Source of the DNA: Epiperipatus broadwayi | Lineage: Eukaryota > Onychophora > Udeonychophora > Euonychophora > Peripatidae | Assembly (NCBI GenBank): GCA_028023455.1 | Contig: JAQFVV010012416.1 | Coordinates: forward strand, 1,483,767-1,547,766 | Length of the DNA: 64,000 nt | Direction: 5' to 3' | Shown: positions 1-10,513 of the stretch, one piece after another | Position numbering within the stretch: the first letter of the stretch is position 1 | Layout of the letters: every line of letters begins with the position of its first letter | Notes under the pieces: generated by a model | Seen by the model: the letters and a program-made list of their open reading frames with translations, nothing else | Database searches by the model: none | What the model was told of the DNA's origin: nothing | Position numbers and translations under genes: made by a program

Positions 1-601
1 TCATAGTTGAAATTTATGTCTTATTAGATAAAATTTCTACAAAAAAAAAATATCAACAATTATATTAAATCTTGATCTCAATTGTGTCCTATTTATTAAT
101 CATCCAGAGGATATGCTACACAACTTTCAAACCTGACCATATTTCTCATCCTTATGGCTTTCAGTATTTTACAAGCGTATAGTAATTTTCAAGCAATTGC
201 TAAAAAAAAAAAAAATTCTTTCATCTTTTCAATGTCAATGTAATTATTCATATTCTCAGACCCATGTGACTCGTTTGCTGTTCTATGATATTTGATAACA
301 AAAATACAATGTTCTTTTAAAAAAGTAATAAAGAATGATTTAATACTATTTAAATGCTCTGAAATTATCGCCTAGAATAACTATAAACAAAATTTGGCAG
401 CATAATATTTTGTACTTCATTTCTGCATAAATTTACAATGTTATTAGTATCCAAAACAAGCTTCTTCTTTGGTGCTATTATATATGAAGTTTATAAACTG
501 TAAGTAAAGTACACACATCCACCTACATAAGATATTACTTTCTTCAAATCATTCTTCAACTGTCTTCGCATATAATGTATCATACATTATTCTAACATAT
601 A
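1..601. other. AT-rich stretch without recognised features
   Basis: Low-complexity AT-rich DNA with poly-A runs. I see no ORF, splice-flanked exon or repeat with a partner elsewhere in the window. Confidence 0.6.
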
Positions 602-718
602 ATTATTTTCTCTCTCTCTCTCTTTTTTTCATATATGTAAAATGCCTTGACCGGGAAGCGAACACAGGCCAGCTTCTTGGAAGGCAGCTCTGCTAACCAC
701 TAGGCCACCAACACTTGA
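602..718 (-). repeat. tRNA-like SINE (tRNA-Gly-type head, A/GA-rich tail)
   Basis: On the minus strand the head reads GTGTTGGTGGCCTAGTGG, matching a pol III A box (TGGCCTAGTGG). About 40 nt downstream comes a B box (GTGTTCGCTTCCC). A CTTCCAA anticodon-loop-like segment and the 5' start resemble tRNA-Gly. The head is followed by ACATATATG and an A tract grading into GA repeats. The copy at 13353 has the same head and tail layout, so this is a short tRNA-derived retroposon and not a single-copy tRNA gene. A decayed tRNA-Gly gene cannot be fully excluded. Confidence 0.7.
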
Positions 719-1229
719 CTACATTTATTCTCTTGTACATATATTAATACTAGTATACAATTTTTTACATTATTAAAGAAAAGGAATTTATATTCGTTTA
801 ATAATTGTTCCAAATTCAATTTGATACACTGACAAACAAAATTGAACGACTTGGTAAAATACTTTTTTCCTTTTTATTATTTGCATTCTTTTATGGAAAG
901 ATTCAAACTTGCTCAGTACATGCAGTTCCCTGACTTTATGTTGTCAATGCCGCGCTATAAAAAATCAGGCAAATTGCACATATTAAAAAAAAAAAATAAC
1001 TACAAATAATTCTATTCACTTGAGACTAAATGGAAAGTTTTTGTTATTATTATTATATAACTCAAACTAATAATTACCCAAAAGGTATAGTGCGGATTTA
1101 ATAGTTAAAATCTCTTAGAATAAAACTACACAGATTACAAAACCATCAAAACATATGAGTACATAGGCTGTTAATAATGGTATGCGATGCACTATGGTTT
1201 CTACTAAATTTATCAGAGTGAGGAATCTC
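719..1229. other. AT-rich stretch without recognised features
   Basis: Nothing beyond poly-A and AT-rich spacer DNA was recognised. Confidence 0.55.
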
Positions 1230-1759
1230 TCAGACACTATATCCAGAGAAACCTGTTAGCCACCTTCCCTTCCCTTTCTATTCCCCACTCTAAGTTTTCC
1301 CCATATTCTTCTATATTCTGCTCCATCTTATTTCCATAAGATTATCTTTGGTCACTCTTTATCTTTTTCCAAACCCAGTATAAAAGCCAAAGAACCCACT
1401 TTCTGTACAATCACTTTGTTTATATTTATTCTCCCACAACTTCATTATTTATATCCTTTCTGCTTGTAAGCATTTACAGTCAATTAACAAACACCTGATA
1501 TTTTCCATGCCTTCATTATGTAACTTGTAGACTAAATCACCCCCCCACCCCCCATTTTTGTTCATATTTTCTTGTTGCTAATGATCCTATTTAAGACTTA
1601 AACAGTGAACTTCTTTCCTGGTGGTTATTATCATAAATTAACTCACACCCAATATTCTATATATATTCAAACTTTTTTTATTCTCCATACTAGTTCTCCA
1701 TTTCTTTAACTCCCTATTTTTTTTATTAATGAATTTATTCTTCTATCCCATTCTTTGCC

Positions 1760-3480
1760 ACCATATCACTCAACAATTCTCCTAACACAATCATCCCATC
1801 TTTTGTACAAGTATACTGACATAAAGTCTTTATCTAAATCTTCTGCATTCTGTACTACCTTTCTCATGTGTCTTGTTGCCTGTCCTTTATTCGTAACCCA
1901 ATTAAATACCATTTTGGCTATTCTCTTACTATCCATAAATTGCAATCTACCAAATATTTTCATTTTTCTTTTTGTATCTCTCATACAAAAACTTAACCAT
2001 CCCATTTATCCTTGAATTAGCTCCTTTGCCATCCACACAACTGCATCTAAAGCATGTCTTCCTACTTCACTTTGTACTTTTTCTAAGTAAACTAACACCC
2101 CTTTACTAGCACATAACACATCATTATCACAAATTAACCCTGATACTGCCACTTCCCTTCATACAATTCTTACTACATCATATTTATTATATGAAAACAC
2201 TGTAAATTCCTTTATCAATTTTTTTCTCCCATTCATCCAAGCAATTTCTCTGATTACTTAAGATGATTCCCAAATAATTATACCTATTCACCACATTTAA
2301 CTTTATATCCCTCAATAAAAAATCTTTTCTCTTCTCTTTCCCCAGCATTTATCACTATTACTTCTGATTTTTCTTCACTAAATTTAATCCCCATCTCTTT
2401 GCCCACCCTTGCATAAATCTTCAGCATAACTTAAATATCTTCTCTACTTTTAATACACAAGAAGATTTCATCAGCAAATAAAAGACCTAATAATATATAC
2501 ACTCCCTTGCCATCTATTACTGATATCTCTACTCCTCTTCCTAGTCTTTCTATTGCTCTCTCAATTTTTTTTAAATATAACAATAATAAAATAGGTGATA
2601 TGGGGTATCCTTGCCTTAACATTCACACACAACTCTAACTTGTTCTATATTTCCTAATTGATATGTATAGTAATTATTTTTATACAAACTCTTAATAAGA
2701 TCCACTCAAGTTCCATTCATTCCCAAATTTACTAAACTGACCCCTAATTTATTTCTATTTACTTTTAGTCATATGCTTTCTCTATATCTATAAAGACCAC
2801 ATATAACTGTCTATTTGTATTCCTATTCATATCTATAAGTTGTGTGACTACAAATAAACTATCTTCTATATACCTAGTCATTCTAAAACCTCCTTGCATT
2901 TCTCCCACTATATTATTTCCTTCCATTCATTTTGCCACCCTTCCAGCCACCATACATGGAAAAACTTTGTGAAACGTTGTTGCCACTATAGGTCTATAAT
3001 TGTTTATTTTTCTATGGTCCTTACCCTTTCATTTAAATAATAGCTTTATTTTTGTATTATTCCACTATCTGTAAATTCTGTCTTCTGTAACATCTTATTA
3101 AAACATGATAATAGTTTTAATTTTTGCCATATTTCTCAAATTCATCACCATCTCTAAATCTCTTGCACTTTCCACTTTACAATTGCTTCCCTGCCTCAAT
3201 AGTTTCACTTACTATAAAACTAATACTTTCATTAGTATGTGCTTTTATGTTTGCTATCATTCTGTTCTTCACGTCTAACATCTTTTCTATATCCATTATA
3301 TATTTATTTAAGATTGTCGCTAATTCTTTTCTAGAGTTACACACTTTTTCACCATTTAATAATACTCTCCCCCCTACATTCCTTCTTTTAATATATTTCC
3401 AAATTTTTTTTACTCCCATCTCTTCCAATTTTATTAAAATCCTCAAATAATTTACTGTTTATTTTAAAATTATATTATTG
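1760..3480 (-). pseudogene. LINE reverse transcriptase domain and C-terminal region, broken
   Basis: RT motifs are visible across several frames. A NNYRPI block and an FIDIEKAYD block (normally the first catalytic Asp region) lie near 2.8-3.0 kb. RQGYPISP lies near 2.6 kb. FADE stands where F/YADD is expected, near 2467-2478, so the second catalytic Asp is replaced by Glu. Short open pieces remain at 2431-2622, 3177-3446 and 1766-2005; the last is the Lys/Arg-rich post-RT region. The enzyme would have copied LINE RNA at a nicked target site. The altered catalytic pair and the stops show it cannot work now. Confidence 0.8.
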
Positions 3481-3487
3481 TTTGCTT

Positions 3488-3841
3488 TCATTCTTTCTCT
3501 ATAATTATCTGTTTTAGCCAACTTTTAAAAAAAAAATAGTTTTCCCATTCAATATTAATATCTTTTTCACTTTCTTTGGTTTTAATAGCACATTTATATT
3601 CTCTGCATGCTTTCTTCTTCTCTTTTATACGTTTACTAATTCTTACTTTTCTATTACTTCTATACTTACCTAAAACCCTATTTGCCACTTTTTCTACTTC
3701 ATCACTCCAGTCCTTATATTCAACCTCAACAATCTCTTCCATGATGTCTTCTACTTTTATTTTGTATTCCTTTAATTTATTCTTATCATTCATTCTCCAT
3801 CCACCTACTATCCTTTCTACTTTATTAGTATTTTCCATCAC
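3488..3841 (-). pseudogene. LINE linker between endonuclease and RT
   Basis: An open stretch of 117 codons, very rich in Lys, Glu and Arg, follows the endonuclease and precedes the RT. Such charged, helical linkers with a WSDEVEK-like segment are usual in LINE polyproteins between the two enzymes. It is in the same order and strand as its neighbours. It has no catalytic role that I can see. Confidence 0.65.
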
Positions 3842-3849
3842 ATTACTAA

Positions 3850-4560
3850 CTATTTCTATTATAAGGAAATTATAATCACTATTACATATCCTCTCTTCAT
3901 TATCAACACTTCAATTTTTTGTATTTTATTCATTCTCTCTTTCTCTACTAATACATAATGTATTGTGTGAAATTTATTATTTCTAGACCATGTGCATTGT
4001 ACCTCATAAATATTTGATAAATTTCTGATGCTCAAATTCATTCCCTGACAATTTTTTTTCAAAAGGTGTCCATTCTTATCCACATCATCAATTTTTTCAA
4101 TAAGGGCATTCATATCCCTATAACTATTATTTTCTTCTCCTTTTTTTGAACCTTTGAATATTCTTAACGAGGCATTCATATCTGCTACTGTTCCATTTCA
4201 TTATATTTTGACTATCTCCTGTGGACACTATAACAACCATCCATTCTTGTCTTCCTAACCTTATCTCAAACTACAAATGTTTTTGACACTTTACAATATT
4301 TAAATATTTTTTTGATATAACTCCTATACTATCATCCCTTTTTTCTTTTCTATGTATACCCTGCCATACCAAGTCTTCTAGTTTTAGGGTCTTTTTCTTC
4401 TTCTCTTAGATGTGCTTCCACTACTGCTAATACCTCAAGCCTTTTGTTTTTAACTGCTTTTTTTAAAATTCCAGTTACTTTTCCGGTCTCCTACCACCTT
4501 GCATATCAAATATCAAATTTTAACCATTTATTCCTTTCTTATTACATTTTATAAATTCAT
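3850..4560 (-). pseudogene. LINE apurinic-like endonuclease domain, decayed
   Basis: The minus strand shows landmarks of the LINE endonuclease. VLAVVEAH corresponds to the ETH metal-binding block. YMNASL corresponds to GDFNA near 4170. CTWSRN and HYVLV correspond to the T-W-R-N and IDYVLV blocks, and NSDYN corresponds to the terminal SDH block near 3870. This enzyme nicks target DNA to prime reverse transcription. Several catalytic positions are altered (EAH for ETH, YMNA for GDFNA, SDYN for SDHN), so the copy is inactive. An open piece of 106 codons remains at 3859-4179. Confidence 0.72.
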
Positions 4561-4779
4561 TTGGCTCTTTCTTCTCTATTACATTTGTAATTAGCTTGTT
4601 TATCATTAGTTTTACAGAACCATTATCTCTCCACATCTACATTCATATCTAAATCAGCTACCCTTTGTTTACTTCTTACATCCCATCCATAGTAATTTAA
4701 AACCTTCCCACCTCTGTAAGCTTCCCAAACTATACTATTTTTCATAAGTCAAACCCCCTAATGCTTCATTTCTTCTTTT

Positions 4780-5560
4780 TCTAAGTGCAATCATCTTTAT
4801 TTTATGACTTCCACATAACATTTTTCTCGCATAATTTTTTCAATTTCTCATTTATAGAACATGTCCTATCTAATATATACCTATTGTCAAATCTTGGTAG
4901 TAATCAAGCTACTTCTATTCTTCCTTTTACCTTATTCAAATTATTAATCAATTTCTTTGTACTCACCCACTACTCTCTCTGATGATTCTAACAAATTATT
5001 TGTCTCTATCATATTATAAACATATCTACTCCCTTGTTTCTTTATTACCTCATCTGCAACATCCCTAATTCTAGCTCCAAAACATACTCCTACATATTTC
5101 CCCTTGCAATTACATCTCCACATCCTCTAGTTAGTGAATCCCAAATCAAGACTGTCTCATAATTTTCTTTTCCCTACTTCACCCATAACATTCTCTTCCA
5201 CTTTCTGGACTTCCTTATCTACTTCTTCATTATCATTTCTATTCATTAATTCCTTGACCGCATATTCCTACATATTTTCCCTTGCAATTACATCTCCACA
5301 TCCTCTAGTTAGTGAGTCCCCTATCAAGACTGTCTCATAATTTTCTTTTCCCTACTTCATTCATAACATTCTCTTCCACTTTCTGGACTTCCTTATCTAC
5401 TTCTTCCTTATCATTTCTATTCATTAATTCCTTGAATTGCTCACACTTAATGTCTAACACTTTGAATTTTACTTCTACATCCTTTACCTCTTTCTCAATC
5501 TTACTTATTCTTTGCCAAACTATCTTCATTGCACTACTTATTTTACCATCCATATCTCAT
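4780..5560 (-). pseudogene. LINE ORF1-type region: coiled coil and SGNH/GDSL esterase-like segment
   Basis: The most N-terminal piece (72 codons at 5335-5553) is a charged heptad-like segment (EKEVKDVEVKFKVLD) likely to form a coiled coil. It continues into VLIGDSLTRG, which matches block I of SGNH/GDSL esterases with the nucleophile Ser. Further along, GARIRDVADEV and LLPRFDNRY resemble later blocks of the esterase-like domain in LINE first reading frames. Lipolytic activity of these domains in retrotransposition is not settled. A 178-bp tandem duplication sits inside the region (separate entry). Confidence 0.6.
5086..5441. repeat. Tandem duplication of about 178 bp inside the LINE
   Basis: Two head-to-tail copies (about 5086-5263 and 5264-5441) differ at only a few positions. 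In the second copy the minus-strand esterase block reads GDSL; in the first it reads WDSL. The duplication is therefore old enough to have diverged, and one copy has lost the glycine before the nucleophile. Confidence 0.85.
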
Positions 5561-5689
5561 CACTCTGCTAAATATATACTCTACTTTATTTTCCTTGACT
5601 ATATTTTCATCTATTTTTCCTGACTTTTTCTTTAAGCTATCTACACTTAGAAACCATTTTTTCCCTCTTTTATCACATTTACACATGAT

Positions 5690-5885
5690 TTACACAATCA
5701 CACACAAACTCTCCATACAATAGTGCCACCAAGTGCAAACCTTCATAATCAGAGGATGCAAGATATTGAATGAGAAGGCACTAAGTAGAAATTTTTATGC
5801 ACAAACCTTCTTTCATCTATTGATTATGAAGGCTTGCACTTGGTGGCACTACTGTATGGAAAGTTTGCAACTGTTATATAGATTA
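5690..5885. repeat. Palindromic fold-back repeat, family A derivative without ribozyme core
   Basis: The left arm contains TCCATACAATAGTGCCACCA and continues through a segment about CAAACCTTCATAATC. The right arm is its reverse complement ending at CTTGGTGGCACTACTGTATGGA. The outer sequence matches the ends of the family A hammerhead repeats at 21.6, 23.0 and 23.5 kb. The middle keeps a GATATTGAATGAG remnant of the stem I 3' strand but has no CUGANGA or GAAA core. Confidence 0.75.
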
Positions 5886-7595
5886 TATATAATTAATAAA
5901 CCATTTTTCTCTTAATCATAAAATAAAATGAATATACAGATTAGTAAGAAATTTATACCTGAATAAGCTTTGATAATCTTTAAAGAAATAAAAAACTCTT
6001 CTCCAAAAATAATTCAGAAATTGAATCTGATTCACCATAAGATGCAAATCAAAAGATGGATATCAGCTTTAACCTGAAAGCAATGTTTCTAATAAAAAAT
6101 GAACACAGCTTTTATATGCAGTAATCATTCTACTTTTTCTATTTCTGAGCTATCTAAAAAGTTTAAAAAATGAGCAGACATTGATGGTAGTGCTTTAATC
6201 CACATTCCCAATTAATTTCTGGCTAATGATCTTCAAAATCAAGAAATTTTGAATTACATACACTTTCATATTTAGAAACCATCTTTACAATACACTCTAA
6301 GATTGTGAACTCAAACTGAACTCAAGCTAGTAGTCGGAAATTCAAATCAATCCTTTTTTATGTTAAGTAGACATCACCATTCTTTGGCTTTGGTTGAATA
6401 GTATACATCAACAAAACATATAATGAATATAAGCGGAGAAAACTATAGCAAACACAAGTTGAAATGACAATACAAAAGAAACATATTCCTGGCAGCATTA
6501 ATCTGAACAAAGCAATAAAAATAAGCAAGTAAAAAAAAACTGCTTTAGCCTATGTGAAGAGATTTTCTTTACATTTAACTACTGATTATTAATCATTTGA
6601 TAAAATAAAATGGCAGCAGTTGTTTATAACGACTGAGCTGTATGATGCAACATAATCAGAAAATCACAGTCTTCTTACTATGCCACAAATTCAGCATAAA
6701 AAGCTTCTATACACTGTTAAAATATCCACCAAATTCTACAATTTGTCGATAAATTTGTTTCCTATTTTGGAATAATGAAATCTAGAAAATATATTGTGTT
6801 TTATTTTTATAAGCCTGAAGACAAAAACAAAATGAAGATGCTGATTACATATAAGAACAAAATAAATTTATTGCAATTTTGGATGCACCAGTGATTACAC
6901 AGAAAAATTGGGATGAAATATGTTATGGTTTAAATCACAGAGACCACTATTGTTCAAAGAATAATAGCATAAAACATATTTAGATAAATCACAATATAGT
7001 TTCCACATTTGATATTAAATTAACAAGTAAAACTTGTTTTAAAAATGTTGTTTATTGAGTTTCCAACATATAGAATACATTTATTGACACCTGCAAAATT
7101 TTCTATATAATAAAAAAAAAATTATTTCACAGAGGATGAATTTTGGTTTCTCACAAATGTCATCAATCAAGCCTGGGAAACTTGCACTAAAATTTACAAT
7201 TTTTTTTTGCTATCACTAACTTAACAATCTCATAATAATAGTTGCAAAGAGATATTCACTTATAGATTTGAATAAAACAAGCAATATTTTTAAGCAATAT
7301 ATATTTGTAATAAAGGAATGAAAATTGTTAATAAATGCATAGGATCTCTTGATACTCCAAAAAAAAAAAAAGAAGAAAGAAAGAAAATGCAGAAAGATCA
7401 TGAAAAATAAAAAAATTACTAGATGCAGTTGGATACCTGGTTCTTTGCACACCTCTAAAATAACCATTTCCATCACAATATTAACAGAATCAGAAAGAGA
7501 ATCATTAAAGGAGAGATCTTGATTATTTTTCATAATGTTCTTCTAACCATAACTCATGTTATATAATGTGTGTTGACAGCTCTTAACAAGTTTTT
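5886..7595. other. AT-rich stretch without recognised features
   Basis: No gene-like segment or repeat partner found. A minus-strand ORF at 7216-7533 is hydrophobic low-complexity sequence translated through a poly-A tract and is not credible. Confidence 0.55.
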
Positions 7596-7599
7596 CAGA

Positions 7600-7656
7600 A
7601 CATCCCTATCCCAAGACCAGTTTCTAGCTCTGGCTTTCGTCAGTGAGGCACTTAGA
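7600..7656 (-). ncRNA. Hammerhead ribozyme motif, family A-related (core intact)
   Basis: On the minus strand CTGACGA (7643-7637) is followed by a short stem II (AGC/GCT around a CAGA loop), GAAA (7624-7621), then CTGGTC. That gives a 2-bp stem III (AC/GU, loop UG) and predicted cleavage after the C at 7615. The flanks CCTCA and TTGGG can form most of stem I. All core nucleotides of a type I hammerhead are present. It shares the TAGAAACT/GCCA style with family A but has diverged in the arms. Activity is inferred, not shown. Confidence 0.6.
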
Positions 7657-8114
7657 TATTCAAGTATTAGATTTAAAATAATAGGTCAAGTCCAGCACTT
7701 TATTTAATGTTTAACTATTAAGTAGAAAATCTGAATAGGAATATTGTTAAGAACTATTGGCATGATCATTATATAACATTTGTAATGCAAACTTATTAAA
7801 TTAAGTCACATGATATATGACTTGATTTCTTTGCAACCATAACCTAATAAAACTATTATGTTTACTATTACCTAATAAAACTATAAGTATGTCAATAAAT
7901 TTCAGTATACCTCTGACTTGCCTTCAACCATACCAGTCTTCAGAAGAAGATAATAAATTTCCTGCATTCTTAAAACATATATCCCAAAGACAGAACTTAT
8001 CACTGAAAAGTTGGCATTAAAGCAAATTCTAGAATATTCTTAAATTCTAATAAATTTATCAATGGAATAGAAAAGCTTTCATTCATTATTATTATGTTTT
8101 GCTGAATGTTTGCG

Positions 8115-8190
8115 ATGATGGCGTTTTATAGTTATATATTAGACTATTTCCATCATCTAATATTAAGTATTGAACATATGTTCAATTTGG
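8115..8190 (-). repeat. 3' end of SINE family D (solo)
   Basis: ATTTCCATCATCTAATATTA is the reverse complement of the 3' terminus of the SINE at 8396-8640, here without its tRNA-like head. It faces that SINE in inverted orientation. Confidence 0.6.
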
Positions 8191-8395
8191 AAAATATCAA
8201 AAATACTGGATAGAAAAGACACAAAAAAGAAAATTCAAAGAAACTGCTCGCATGACAATAATGAATAATTTCATAAGTCAATCTAGGGTGACTATACATA
8301 AAGTATGGAAAGCACTAATGAACTTTGTTCTTAGGAAAAAGTGGAGAAATCAGAAAGAATCTCATATAATTTCTACTGACTGTTGCCTTTGGCAG

Positions 8396-8640
8396 GATGG
8401 CTCAGTTAGAGCATTACCTTAAAATTTCAATATTCAAGAAACTAAGGGTTCACGTACAATTCTCATGCCAGTACTATCACTGGTCAGGCCAACAACACTT
8501 GAAGAAGAGACCTCTCGAAACATTGTCAATATTATAATCTGCATGTTATTACTAACAGTTGAATGTAATTGGAATATTTAATTAAAATTTTTCTACAGAC
8601 ATTCAATACTTAATATTAGTTGATGGAAATTGTCCCATAT
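8396..8640 (+). repeat. tRNA-derived SINE family D, copy D1
   Basis: The head GGCTCAGTTAGAGCATTACC is an A-box-like tRNA 5' half, and AGGGTTCACGTACAATTCTC is a decayed B box. A family-specific body follows: CACTGGTCAGGCCAACAACA, then TTGAAGA, a GAG/CTC hairpin and CGAAACATTGTC. The element ends with TTGATGGAAATTGTCC. Homologues lie at 45.57-46.08 and 57.68-57.90 kb. The body resembles a hammerhead core with the first C replaced by U, so it may descend from one. Confidence 0.75.
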
Positions 8641-8655
8641 ATAAATACAATTATT

Positions 8656-9120
8656 ACATTTAAATATCAGCCTTTCAAGCTAATTGTGCATGCACTTTTC
8701 ACAAGTGTTAATAATAAATGAATACTTCCATTCCCAATACAAGATATAGTATTTATGAAAGAATAAAATGAATCCACTTATTCTTTCAATTCAAATGCTT
8801 ATATATGAGCAAATCTTAAGTACTGGCAATGAAAGTGTGAGGATAGACCACTCACTTTAAATTACTATTTATGATGTCTGAATGAATGACGTTGGTGAAA
8901 CGTCAGTCTAACTGAAACTTAATCATATGTAAATAAGCATTTATTTTTACATAGCGCTATGTTTACAATTGTATTATATTTAAATATCAGCCTTTCAAGC
9001 TAATTGTGCATGCGCTTTACACCAGTGTTAATAATAAATGAATACTTCCATTCCCAATACAAGATATAGTATTTATGAAAGAATAAAATGAAACCACCTA
9101 TTCTTTCAAATCAAATGTGT
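8656..9120. repeat. Direct repeat pair (about 143 bp, period 322 bp)
   Basis: Segment 8656-8798 recurs at 8978-9120 with few differences (for example GCATGCACTTTTCACAAGTG versus GCATGCGCTTTACACCAGTG). The spacer holds a TGACGTT/AACGTCA hairpin and a GTAAAT...TTTACA inverted repeat. A tandem duplication of a 322-bp unit or two insertions could explain it. Confidence 0.8.
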
Positions 9121-9364
9121 GTTTCCTATAAATTCCTCTTATGACAATGGTTAAGAGTTATCTACTTTCAAAAAAAGAACTTAGTTCATAACAAAACTGC
9201 TGAGAATATACGTCTTTAAAATGAAGACTGATTAGAGCACTTGCAGTTAAGAAAAATTGTAGAACAGTAAAATTGAGAGCTGAAGATCTCTGGGAATTTA
9301 ACCATCACTTTTATGGTCAAGGATTGCTTGAGTTCACATAAAAGTAACACCTGATTATTTTTTT

Positions 9365-9545
9365 ACAATATAATATACAGGATTTGAACACAGACTTTAA
9401 AGCTTCCTTCAGACATTCACTTTATCTCGTACAACTGATACCCATGACCACACACACACACATGTGCAAAAATATAAATGATCTTCAACATACGTATAAC
9501 AGTCAGCGCTCATCAGTTAGTTCAGATCATTATCTCCCACCCACA
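9365..9545 (-). repeat. Hammerhead/tRNA-like SINE family B, copy B6 (decayed)
   Basis: On the minus strand a GATAAT-like stem I strand and AACTGATGA (TCATCAG at 9510-9516) are followed by a degenerate middle, then TTGAAGATCATTTAT, CACATGTGTGTG and ATCAGTTGTACGAGATA. The B box GTGTTCAAATCC ends the copy near 9370. The order matches copies B1 and B4. GAAA is not recognisable, so the ribozyme is dead in this copy. Confidence 0.6.
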
Positions 9546-10210
9546 AATATATTGTGACAGTGAAAGCTATTTTAAAATAGATTAAACTGCTGATATTTTT
9601 ATTGATCAAACCTCAGCTAAAGATTCTATTTGAAAAAACCAAAAAAACACTTTTTTTTTTTGGAAAAAATCTGTAATGTTTTTAAATGCAAAAAAAAAAA
9701 AAAAAAAACATTATTTGATAAAAATGCTCTCTAAAACAAAAATTTAACTCTAAATAATAATCAAAACAAATACAAGACCTTATAGAATGGTCTCTTAAAG
9801 AGTTGAAATTTTTTTTCCTATCTTATTTAATATTTTTATATATGCTGATGGTATTACCCTAGATTCATGAAAAAAAAAAGTTCTCTGAAATAGAAAACTA
9901 TTTTAATAAAAAAATAAAAAAACTTTGAAATTCCTGATACTGCAAAGATGATATGTTAAACTTTCCATCTAAGAGCATCTTGTAAACTGAACACAATCTT
10001 AAAAAAATATTTTAAACCGAACACTATTCCACGCTACATGGAAATAATACATTCCAATCATAGCTCAATTTATTTTTTCATCTATAAAAAGTTAAAGATT
10101 TAAAATTATTTCTAGCAATTGCTTTAAAAAAAACTGACCACTATTTTCTAGACATAAGATGCAAATAGCTTATGAATAAAGTTTTTTTCACAGTTATATT
10201 CTGAATACTG
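9546..10210. other. AT-rich stretch with poly-A tract
   Basis: Only homopolymer runs are notable (A tract near 9690-9708). No gene or repeat partner seen. Confidence 0.55.
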
Positions 10211-10216
10211 TGTCTA

Positions 10217-10513
10217 AGCCAATAAACATCACATGACCCACACATCTTATGCTTGTGTATAACTGTTGTTAAAACAGGCAAAACTCACTATACGTATTGC
10301 CACACACAGCAAGCTAGAGTAATCAATGGATGCCAGAAGGCTTGTGCATAAAATCCCCATCCAAGGCTCCTCACTGACGAAGGCCACAAACCAGAAACTA
10401 GTCTGATATTGGATGAGTAGGCACTAGATGGGGATTTTATGCACAAGCCTTCTGGCATCCATTGATTACTCTAGCTTGCTGTGTGTGGTAACACGTATGA
10501 ATTTTGCGTTTTA
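10217..10513 (+). repeat. Family A repeat A1: long palindrome enclosing a hammerhead motif
   Basis: Left arm 10271-10361 and right arm 10428-10513 are nearly perfect reverse complements (for example GCAAGCTAGAGTAATCAATG against CATTGATTACTCTAGCTTGC). The roughly 66-nt spacer contains the ribozyme core. Upstream 10217-10270 (CCAATAAACATCACATGACC...) matches the outer end of other family A copies. Transcription would give a hairpin of about 86 bp capped by a hammerhead. Confidence 0.85.
10359..10414 (+). ncRNA. Hammerhead ribozyme motif, family A (copy A1)
   Basis: Outer stem I pairs ATCCA (10359-10363) with TGGAT (10410-10414); inner stem I keeps TCA/TGA. CTGACGA is at 10374-10380. Stem II is GG/CC around CACAAA. 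GAAA is at 10394-10397, and CTAGTC gives a 2-bp stem III with predicted cleavage after C10403. The catalytic core is complete. The inner stem I is three bases shorter than in copies A3 and A4, which have TGGGGA-like strands, so activity may be weakened. Confidence 0.65.

Larger units (their letters stand above)
1240..5640 (-). mobile_element. Near full-length, decayed non-LTR retrotransposon (LINE) with SGNH, endonuclease and RT regions
   Basis: Read on the minus strand, this stretch gives in order a coiled-coil region, an SGNH/GDSL-like esterase segment, an apurinic-type endonuclease, a linker, a reverse transcriptase and a C-terminal region, followed by an untranslated 3' part. Each block is recognisable, but the frame is broken by many stops and frameshifts, so this is a dead copy. 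SGNH-type domains in the first reading frame are known from CR1/L2-like LINEs, so that clade is my best guess. The exact ends are uncertain: the 5' side stops before the palindrome at 5.7 kb, and the 3' side fades near 1.25 kb with no clear tail. I see no copy of this family elsewhere in the window. Confidence 0.8.

Noticed and set aside
7216-7533. 105-codon minus-strand ORF
   Set aside because: Translation is hydrophobic low-complexity read through a poly-A/T tract; no domain, splice or repeat support.
8880-8915. Hammerhead-like CTGAATGAATGACG...GAAACGTC
   Set aside because: The core has an inserted base, and the sequence is better explained by the perfect TGACGTT/AACGTCA hairpin that overlaps it.
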